Source: Acidimicrobiia bacterium (GTDB lineage: Bacteria; Actinomycetota; Acidimicrobiia; IMCC26256; PALSA-610). Taken from it: a stretch of DNA of 64,000 bases. This document shows positions 58,490 to 64,000 of this stretch, one piece after another. Position numbers and translations under genes: made by a program. The stretch is taken from positions 1 to 64,000 of the forward strand of contig DATBAK010000008.1 in the NCBI GenBank assembly GCA_036271555.1, in the 5' to 3' direction. Under the pieces are notes generated by a model, which worked only from the letters and a program-made list of their open reading frames with translations, was not told the origin of the DNA and made no database searches. Positions within the stretch are counted from its first letter, which is position 1, and the number at the start of each line of letters is the position of its first letter.

Positions 58490-59577
58490 GTCGTGGGGGC
58501 GTCTGAGTTCCGCAAGAACGAGCGGGTCGCTGGCGAGCCCGCCCGGGAGGCGGAGGGGCGGTCGACCGCGGCGACGTGGCTGACCGATCGCCGTTCGGCC
58601 CAGTGCGCGACCCCGCGCGCCTGGAAGAGCAGCGGCCGGTCGGTGAGCCGGTGCGTCGCGAGCCAGAGCCGCTTGAGGTGCCGCTTGTGGCCGCTCGCGG
58701 GGTCGTCCTCGTACGCGGTGCGGCCGTGGAGCACGTGATAGTTGTTGATGAACTGCATCTCGCCCGGCTGCAGGTCCATGTAGACGTTGAAGTCGGGGTC
58801 GTTCGCCAGCTGGATCGCGGCGGTGATCGCTTCCTTCGCGTCATCGGAGAGCCGCGGCGCGTCGGCGTGGCGCTGCGACGCGTAGATGTACGGCGGGATG
58901 AACCGGACGAAGAGTCGACCGTGGTGCTCGGTGAACGCCGGGATCGTGAAGAACGGGCGCGTGCCGTCCTTCTCCTCACCGCGCAGGTCGTAGGGAAGCG
59001 GCTCGTAGAGGAGCGCGGCGAGATCGGGTCGTTCGCGGACGAGCGCGTTGTGGATGGCGACCGCGTTCGCGACGCACGAGAGGCCGCCGCGGCGCGCGGT
59101 GCGCAGACACAGCAGCCCGACGAGATCCGAGCCGTCGGTGTGGTAGTCGAGCGCGATCGCGCCGAGCTCGTTGCCGCGCGCGGTCGGATCGTCGTACGAC
59201 TTGCCCTGATCGGTGACGTCGCCGAGCACGTGCCCGTGCTTGTTCTGCGGCCACGGCTCGCCGAGGTGCAGCCCGATGCCCCAGTAGAGAAGGCTCAGGT
59301 CGTCGTCGGAGTAACGGTCGACGTCGAGCGCGCTGATCCGGACGAAGCCGCGCCCGTCGAGCAGCGTGGTGACCGCGTCGGAGAGCTTCGTCGCGAGCGC
59401 TTCGAGCGGAAAGTCCTCGCGCCGGATCGCGAGCGGGTCGCCGCCGACCGCGCGCGCGGCGCGCAGCGCGGCGTCGAGCTCCTCGTGGTCGGCGGCCTCG
59501 AGCCGCAGCGTCCAGCGCTCGGGATCGGCGACGTCGGCGGCGCGCCACTCGGCCGCGGGTTCGAGCTCACACACCAT
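58486..59577 (-). CDS. TauD/TfdA-family Fe(II)/2-oxoglutarate dioxygenase
   Basis: A 363-residue non-haem iron oxygenase. The facial triad is His and Asp in ALDYHTDGSD (about 145) and a distal His in NNYHVLHGRTAYED (about 280), with the 2-oxoglutarate-binding Arg in KRHLKRLWLATH. GFVRISALDVDRYSDDDLSL and IGLHLGEPWPQNKHGHVLGD are usual in the family's gamma-butyrobetaine/clavaminate-like members. Substrate is unknown. The C-terminal 50 residues after the Arg are long and probably disordered. ATG 59577. TATCGT lies 10 nt upstream. Coupled to the YkgJ gene. Confidence 0.88.
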   Translation of the reverse strand: MVCELEPAAEWRAADVADPERWTLRLEAADHEELDAALRAARAVGGDPLAIRREDFPLEALATKLSDAVTTLLDGRGFVRISALDVDRYSDDDLSLLYWGIGLHLGEPWPQNKHGHVLGDVTDQGKSYDDPTARGNELGAIALDYHTDGSDLVGLLCLRTARRGGLSCVANAVAIHNALVRERPDLAALLYEPLPYDLRGEEKDGTRPFFTIPAFTEHHGRLFVRFIPPYIYASQRHADAPRLSDDAKEAITAAIQLANDPDFNVYMDLQPGEMQFINNYHVLHGRTAYEDDPASGHKRHLKRLWLATHRLTDRPLLFQARGVAHWAERRSVSHVAAVDRPSASRAGSPATRSFLRNSDAPTT

Positions 59578-59649
59578 GCGGTGCCAACGATACGGCGAGC
59601 GCTCGGGCGCGCGCCGCCCGGCGGCCCCGCCATTGCGAGGGCGAATTCA

Positions 59650-60183
59650 ATGCGGCAACCTGCACGGATGCTCCGATGGAACGCCTTCGCCGAGCTCCGG
59701 CCCGATCTGGCGGCGCAGGGGCGCAAGCTCTTCTACGACCACGATGTCGGGCTCGGCTTCCTCGCGACGGTGCGGCCCGACGGCGGACCCCGGGTCCACC
59801 CGATCTGCCCGGTGTTCAGTGAGGCCGGGCTCTTCGCCTTCATCGTCCCGGGCCCGAAGCTGAACGACCTGCACCGCGACCCGAGGTACTCGCTGCACTG
59901 CGAGACGTACCCGCCGCCGAACCACGACGACGCGTTCATGATGAGTGGGGTCGTCGACTGGGTGCGCGACGGCGAGCTGCGGAACCTGCTCGCGCGCCAG
60001 TTTCTCGGCGAACGTCAGCTCTCGGAGCCGTGGCCGGGCTTCGACCAGCAGGACCTGATCGAGTTCACATTCGACCGTTGTCTGCTCACGCTCACGAACA
60101 CGCGTGACGGACTCTCCGACGGGCACACCGTGTGGCGCGAGGAACCCGCGCGCGTCAAGCGGCGGTTTCGGCAGTCAACGTAA
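59650..60183 (+). CDS. Pyridoxamine 5'-phosphate oxidase-family (split-barrel) protein
   Basis: A 177-residue FMN-binding split-barrel protein. GLGFLATVRPDGGPRVHPIC, FAFIVPGPKLNDLHRDPRYS and CETYPPPNHDDAFMMSGVVD are typical of actinobacterial F420- or FMN-dependent relatives. ATG 59650 has GAGGG about 9 nt upstream; ATG 59668 would remove 6 residues. Its last 29 nt overlap the convergent GGDEF-EAL gene. Confidence 0.83.
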   Translation: MRQPARMLRWNAFAELRPDLAAQGRKLFYDHDVGLGFLATVRPDGGPRVHPICPVFSEAGLFAFIVPGPKLNDLHRDPRYSLHCETYPPPNHDDAFMMSGVVDWVRDGELRNLLARQFLGERQLSEPWPGFDQQDLIEFTFDRCLLTLTNTRDGLSDGHTVWREEPARVKRRFRQST

Positions 60184-62599
60184 AGGGCCGCACGCGCGCG
60201 AGCAGCTCGCGCGTCGAGTCCGCGTCGAGCGGGCGACCGAGCAGGAAGCCCTGTGCGAGATCGCAGCCGAGCCCGCTGAGCGCGGCGACCTGCGCGTCGG
60301 TCTCGACGCCTTCGGCGATCGGCACCAACCCGAGGGTGTGCGCGATCTGCACGATCGCGGCGGCGAGCGATGCGCCCGATCGGGCCATGTCGCTCACGAA
60401 CGAGCGGTCGATCTTCAACATGTCGATCGGGAACTGCTGCAGATAGGCGAGCGACGAGTAGCCGGTGCCGAAGTCGTCGACCGCGAGGCGCACGCCGAGC
60501 CGGCTGAGGCACTGGAGCTGCGCGGCCGCGGCCTCGGGATCCTTGATGAGCGCGTGCTCGGTGATCTCGAGGATCAGCCGGCCCGGCTCGAGCCCGCAGC
60601 GCCGCAGCAGCGCGTCGACGCGCGCCGGAAGGTCGGCGTCGAGTAGCTGACGGGGCGACATGTTCACGGTCACTGCGGGCGCAGCCTGGCCGTGCGCGCG
60701 CACCCAGTTCTGCGCTTCTTCGCATGCGGTCGCCAGGACGTGGTTGCCGATCTCGTCGATGAGCCCGCCCGACTCCGCGAACGGGATGAACGCCATCGGC
60801 CCGAGCAGCCCGCGCTCGGGGTGGTTCCAACGTACGAGCGTCTCGAACGCGGCGATGCGCTGGCTCGTGAGCTCGTAGATCGGCTGATAGTGCAGGACCA
60901 GCTCGCCGCGCTCGGCCGCGCCGCGAAGGTGCACCTCGAGATCGAGGCGTTCGATCGCGGCCTCGTGCATCTCGCGCGCGTACGCGCGGACGCAGTTCTT
61001 GCCGTTCGCCTTGGCGGTGTACATCGCGAGGTCGGCGTTGCGGAGCAGCTCGTCGGCGTTCGAGCCCGCGGCACCGAACGCGATGCCGATGCTGGCCGTC
61101 GCGGCCACCGGCTTCGTGCCGAGCGCGACCGGCTGTTGCAACGCGGCGACGATGCGCTCCGCGATCTCGGTCGCGTGCTCGGGCGCTTCGAGGTCGTCGA
61201 TCAGCACCGCGAACTCGTCGCCACCGAGGCGCGCCGCAGTGTCGCCCTGCCGCAGGCAGCTCGTGAGCCGGTCGCTCGCGACGCGCAGCAGGTCGTCACC
61301 CGCGGAGTGGCCGAGGCTGTCGTTCACGGTCTTGAACTCGTCGAGGTCGATGAACAGCACCGCGAGCTGCCCGTCCGAGCGCTCGAGCCGCGTCGTCGCG
61401 TGGTCGACCCGGTCCCGGAACAGCGCCTGGTTGGCGAGCCCGGTGAGCGGGTCGTGGAACGCCTGGTGGATCAGCTCGCTCTGGAGCCGCCGGTGCTCGG
61501 TGACGTCCCGGAAGCTCCAGACCCGGCCGACGACCTGACCGTTGATCCATTGCGGGAGCGAGTCGCGCTCGTAGACCCGGCCGTCCTTGAAGTCGAGCGT
61601 GTCGTGGCTCGACGCCTCGGGATCCGCGTAGAGCTCGTGGATCTTGGCGACGAACGCGGCCGGGTCGCACAGTTGGTCGAGGAGGAACGCGAGCGCCGCG
61701 ACGTCGTTGCGGTCGTCGAGCGCGTCGGGCGGCAGCTTCCACATCTCGGTGAAGCGCCCGTTCACGCTGGTCATGCGGCCCGACTCGTCGACGACCAGGA
61801 TGCCGTCGGCGGTCGACTCGAGCGTCGCCGCGAGCACCGAGTTGGTCGCGCGCACGTCTTCCTCGGCGGCCACGCGATCGGTGATGTCGTGCCCGGTGAC
61901 GACGAGCCCTTCGACCGTCGGGTCGTCGAGGAGGTTCGTGAAGGTCAGCGCGAACGGGATCGCATCGCGACTGATGTGGCGGAGCCTGAGGTCGACGGTC
62001 ACCGGCACGCGCGGCGCGCCGTCCTCGTCGCTGCAGACGTCGCGTAGCGCGGCGTCGAGGATCGCGCGGTCGTCGCCGTCGACGAGCGCGTCGAGCGTGC
62101 GCCCCTCGAGCCATTCCTGGTCGTGTCCGAGCTGACGCGTGAGCGCGCCGGAGGACGCGGTCACGACGCCGTCGCCGGTGAGGAGCATCGTGAGCGACGC
62201 GGAGTTCTGCATCAACGATCGGAAGCGCGCGACCTCGTCGCCCGCGACCTCCCAACGCCGACGCTCCGTGACGTCGCGCACGCTCAGCAACAACTCGTCG
62301 CCGAGCGGGGCGCCGATCATCTCGACGAGGCGCCAGCCGTCACCGCTGCGCACGCGCAGCTCGAGCAGCGAACCGACCTCCTTCTGCTGCACGCTCGCGA
62401 TCGCGAGCGCTGCGAGCTGGAGATCCTCGGGGTGGATGAAATCGAGACCGTTCGCCCCGATCGCCTCGTCGAGCGGCAGGCCGAAGATGCGCTCGGCCGC
62501 CCGGTTCGCCCACCGGATCCGTGCGTCGGCGCCGATGACGAGCACCGCATCGGGAAGTGCGCCCGCGATGTCGGCGAGCGCGAAGAAGTCGTGCGGCAC
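60155..62599 (-). CDS. Diguanylate cyclase/phosphodiesterase with three PAS domains
   Basis: An 814-residue cytosolic c-di-GMP enzyme. Three PAS domains (about 7-115, 125-240 and 245-370) precede GGDEF (about 385-540) and EAL (about 560-805). The cyclase motif RLGGDEFAVLID is intact. In the phosphodiesterase, FETLVRW replaces EAL with ETL, while VDDFGTGYSSL, the NMSPRQL block and the ITEHALIKD Glu are kept, so both activities are possible. No receptor or membrane segment is visible. GTG start. Confidence 0.92.
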   Translation of the reverse strand: MPHDFFALADIAGALPDAVLVIGADARIRWANRAAERIFGLPLDEAIGANGLDFIHPEDLQLAALAIASVQQKEVGSLLELRVRSGDGWRLVEMIGAPLGDELLLSVRDVTERRRWEVAGDEVARFRSLMQNSASLTMLLTGDGVVTASSGALTRQLGHDQEWLEGRTLDALVDGDDRAILDAALRDVCSDEDGAPRVPVTVDLRLRHISRDAIPFALTFTNLLDDPTVEGLVVTGHDITDRVAAEEDVRATNSVLAATLESTADGILVVDESGRMTSVNGRFTEMWKLPPDALDDRNDVAALAFLLDQLCDPAAFVAKIHELYADPEASSHDTLDFKDGRVYERDSLPQWINGQVVGRVWSFRDVTEHRRLQSELIHQAFHDPLTGLANQALFRDRVDHATTRLERSDGQLAVLFIDLDEFKTVNDSLGHSAGDDLLRVASDRLTSCLRQGDTAARLGGDEFAVLIDDLEAPEHATEIAERIVAALQQPVALGTKPVAATASIGIAFGAAGSNADELLRNADLAMYTAKANGKNCVRAYAREMHEAAIERLDLEVHLRGAAERGELVLHYQPIYELTSQRIAAFETLVRWNHPERGLLGPMAFIPFAESGGLIDEIGNHVLATACEEAQNWVRAHGQAAPAVTVNMSPRQLLDADLPARVDALLRRCGLEPGRLILEITEHALIKDPEAAAAQLQCLSRLGVRLAVDDFGTGYSSLAYLQQFPIDMLKIDRSFVSDMARSGASLAAAIVQIAHTLGLVPIAEGVETDAQVAALSGLGCDLAQGFLLGRPLDADSTRELLARVRPFTLTAETAA

Positions 62600-62702
62600 T
62601 CCACCTCATCGGCGCGCCGGGCTGGTCAATTGACCCAATTGCCCCGAGACCGTGGGCGCCCGGCGTGACGCCGTTGGGACGCGATGCCCGGGCGCCGGGG
62701 GA

Positions 62703-63293
62703 CTACGCCTGGGTGGCCGCCGGCATCGATTGCGCGCAGACGATCTGCCGCAACTCCTCGACCGCGCGGCACACGGTGTCGATCTTCTCCTCGAGCCCGC
62801 CGAGCCGGTCGCCGTCGGCGACTTCCGCGCGCCTCGACTTCGCCGCGGCCTTCAACTGTTCGTAGCAACCGCGCAGCAGTCGACCGCTGTCGCGCTCTTC
62901 CGCGATGTAGCGGCCGAGCAGCGCGCCGGTGTGGATGTCGATCGAGTGGTCGTGGAAGAAGTTGTCGAACACGTCGGGACGATCGCCGGTGTCGATGCGG
63001 TGCAGACCCAACGCCTTCATCTTCTCGAGGTCGCTGCGATCCGAACGCGCGATCTCGAGCTTGCGCGCGTGGTCGGCGTCGTCCTTCGCCCAACGCACTT
63101 CGTAGCCGAGCTCGTTGATGCGCTTCGCGAAGGTCATGCCGTGCTCGCCCTCGCGCGCCGCAACGGTGCGCAGCACCGCGCACACGTCGGCGCTCGGCGT
63201 CACGTCGATCCACGCGCGGAGGTACTCGTGTGCGTTCGTCTCCGCGACGGCGACGGCGTTCAGGAGTCCGAGATAGCTGGGCTTGTCGGACAC
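62703..63293 (-). CDS. Ferritin-like domain protein
   Basis: A 196-residue helical protein. ETNAHEYLRAWIDV (about 17) and REGEHGMTFAKRINELGYEV (about 45) give two Glu-x-x-His-type segments as in rubrerythrin- or ferritin-like proteins, and EERDSGRLLRGCYEQLKAA lies on a later helix. A second half with VFDNFFHDHSIDIHTGALL is His-rich. The full di-iron set cannot be assigned. The C-terminus is a coiled-coil-like helix. GTG 63293 has GAGGAG 6 nt upstream. Confidence 0.72.
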   Translation of the reverse strand: MSDKPSYLGLLNAVAVAETNAHEYLRAWIDVTPSADVCAVLRTVAAREGEHGMTFAKRINELGYEVRWAKDDADHARKLEIARSDRSDLEKMKALGLHRIDTGDRPDVFDNFFHDHSIDIHTGALLGRYIAEERDSGRLLRGCYEQLKAAAKSRRAEVADGDRLGGLEEKIDTVCRAVEELRQIVCAQSMPAATQA

Positions 63294-63457
63294 GGCGCAC
63301 TCCTCTGCGGTCAGCGGCTCGTTCGTGAAAACCCTCTCATGCCCTTTCGAGCCGGGCAACCGGGCGTCGGGCGGGCGCGCGTGAACTCCGGAGCCGCCGC
63401 GACCGTATGTGTTCGCCGGAACCTCAGGTGGAGACCCTTGAAAGTCGTAGGTATGCG

Positions 63458-64000
63458 ATGAACACAGTTGGGCGACTCAAGACGGGCGGTGTGCGCGGTG
63501 TGCGCGGGAAGCGCGGTGTCACGATGGCCGCGATCGTGGGCATGGCCGTGATCGCGTTGGCCGCGTGCGGATCGTCGTCGTCGAGTGGTTCGGGAACCCC
63601 GGCGACGTCGGGGCAGCCGGCCGCGACCACGCCGTCGACGACGGCCGCCGGGAATGGAGCGACGAGCGCGACGGTCAAGACCGCGACCGACTCGAAGCTC
63701 GGCACGATCCTCGTCGACGACGCCGGGCGCACGCTCTACACGCTCACGAACAACGGCAAGGCCGTCGCGTGCACCGGCGGCTGCCTGAGCGCGTGGCCGC
63801 CACTGCTCCTCGCGTCCGGCGCGACCAGTGCGACACCCGGATCCGGCGTGACCGGACTCGGTGCCACTTCGGCCGCCGGCGGCACGCAGGTCACCGAGAA
63901 CGGTCTGCCGCTGTACCACTTCTCGGGTGACACGAGCGCCGGCGACACGAACGGTGAGGGCATCACGAGCTTCGGCGGAACCTGGCACGCGGGCACCGCG
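63458..64000 (+). CDS. COG4315-type lipoprotein with secreted repeats (3' truncated by window end)
   Basis: 181 codons run to the window edge. The N-terminal signal (MAAIVGMAVIALAACG) has a lipobox LAAC at about residue 36, then a Ser/Thr/Gly linker. From about residue 78, TILVDDAGRTLYTLTNNGKA and CTGGCLSAWPPL, then LPLYHFSGDTSAGDTNGEGI, are two copies of the conserved Y-x-(FWY)-x-x-D repeat of COG4315 lipoproteins. The family has been linked to extracellular electron-related or copper-binding roles without proof. ATG 63458 is the first usable start. The end is missing. Confidence 0.8.
   Translation, partial: MNTVGRLKTGGVRGVRGKRGVTMAAIVGMAVIALAACGSSSSSGSGTPATSGQPAATTPSTTAAGNGATSATVKTATDSKLGTILVDDAGRTLYTLTNNGKAVACTGGCLSAWPPLLLASGATSATPGSGVTGLGATSAAGGTQVTENGLPLYHFSGDTSAGDTNGEGITSFGGTWHAGTA

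Noticed and set aside
60155-62599. Loss of phosphodiesterase activity because EAL reads ETL
   Set aside because: The Glu is kept and other metal- and substrate-binding blocks are intact; the middle residue varies in active members.
63418-63449. An ECF-sigma promoter (GGAAC...CGT) before the COG4315 lipoprotein gene
   Set aside because: Spacing between the elements is 21-23 nt, too long for known ECF promoters.
1-64000. CRISPR arrays or rRNA genes
   Set aside because: No regularly spaced repeats of 25-40 nt and no rRNA-like stretches were seen.

Overview
The window is a gene-dense, high-GC (roughly 70%) bacterial chromosome segment, almost certainly from an actinobacterium. A WhiB1-like Fe-S protein, a DUF3107 protein, a paired ArsA-like ATPase set (Rv3679/Rv3680 type), a PdtaS-like kinase, the proteasome activator Bpa, a multifunctional Kgd-type 2-oxoglutarate enzyme, class II DAHP synthase and an AftD-like arabinofuranosyltransferase are all actinobacterial markers. 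The mixture, and the lack of mycolate or ESX genes, suggests the Acidimicrobiia, but that placement is inference. About 58 protein genes, one tRNA and three degenerate genes are annotated.

Layout. 1-6.2 kb: Mrp ATPase, DUF3107, two coupled ArsA-like ATPases, PdtaS-like kinase, sulfotransferase. 6.2-13.4 kb: WhiB, GDPD, YegS-like lipid kinase, family 5 uracil-DNA glycosylase, TauE/SafE exporter, DapA-like synthase, a small membrane protein, and an MFS exporter-TetR pair with a visible operator. 13.6-23 kb (minus strand): Kgd, class II DAHP synthase, Bpa, SDR, aldehyde dehydrogenase and a Tat-exported phosphoesterase. An 80-82 nt intercistronic repeat precedes both kgd and the SDR gene. 23-26.7 kb: small regulators, VOC, DinB, a secreted duplicated protein and a universal stress protein.

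26.7-39.6 kb is an envelope-glycan block. It holds two tandem acyltransferase-3/SGNH fusions duplicated together with their promoters, one membrane-anchored SGNH protein, two polytopic GT-C-like proteins and a 1465-residue AftD-like protein with two discoidin-type modules. A fourth SGNH paralogue lies at 53 kb. The likely theme is making and acylating a surface polysaccharide.

39.6-41.4 kb is an accessory patch beside tRNA-Arg(CCU): three tandem 12-mers, two small orphan genes bounded by a repeated GTTATGGG motif, and a transposase remnant. 41.4-52.9 kb: thioesterase, hybrid histidine kinase, a Calx-beta gene relic, a lipoprotein, a nucleotidyltransferase, a DHFR-like reductase, a DUF4397-class F sortase fusion with a small membrane protein and a ferritin-like protein, a methyltransferase, an I78-like relic, a tyrosine recombinase homologue lacking two catalytic residues, and a STAS protein. 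53-64 kb: VOC with a zinc finger, GNAT, SnoaL-like, stand-alone LigD-type polymerase domain, dienelactone hydrolase, XRE regulator, a YkgJ/TauD pair, a PNPOx-like protein, a PAS-GGDEF-EAL protein, a ferritin-like protein and a lipoprotein cut by the window end.

Regulation. Many genes have a TANNNT hexamer 6-9 nt before an ATG or GTG and no Shine-Dalgarno, which implies widespread leaderless transcription. Stop/start overlaps of 4 nt (GTGA or ATGA) couple at least six gene pairs.
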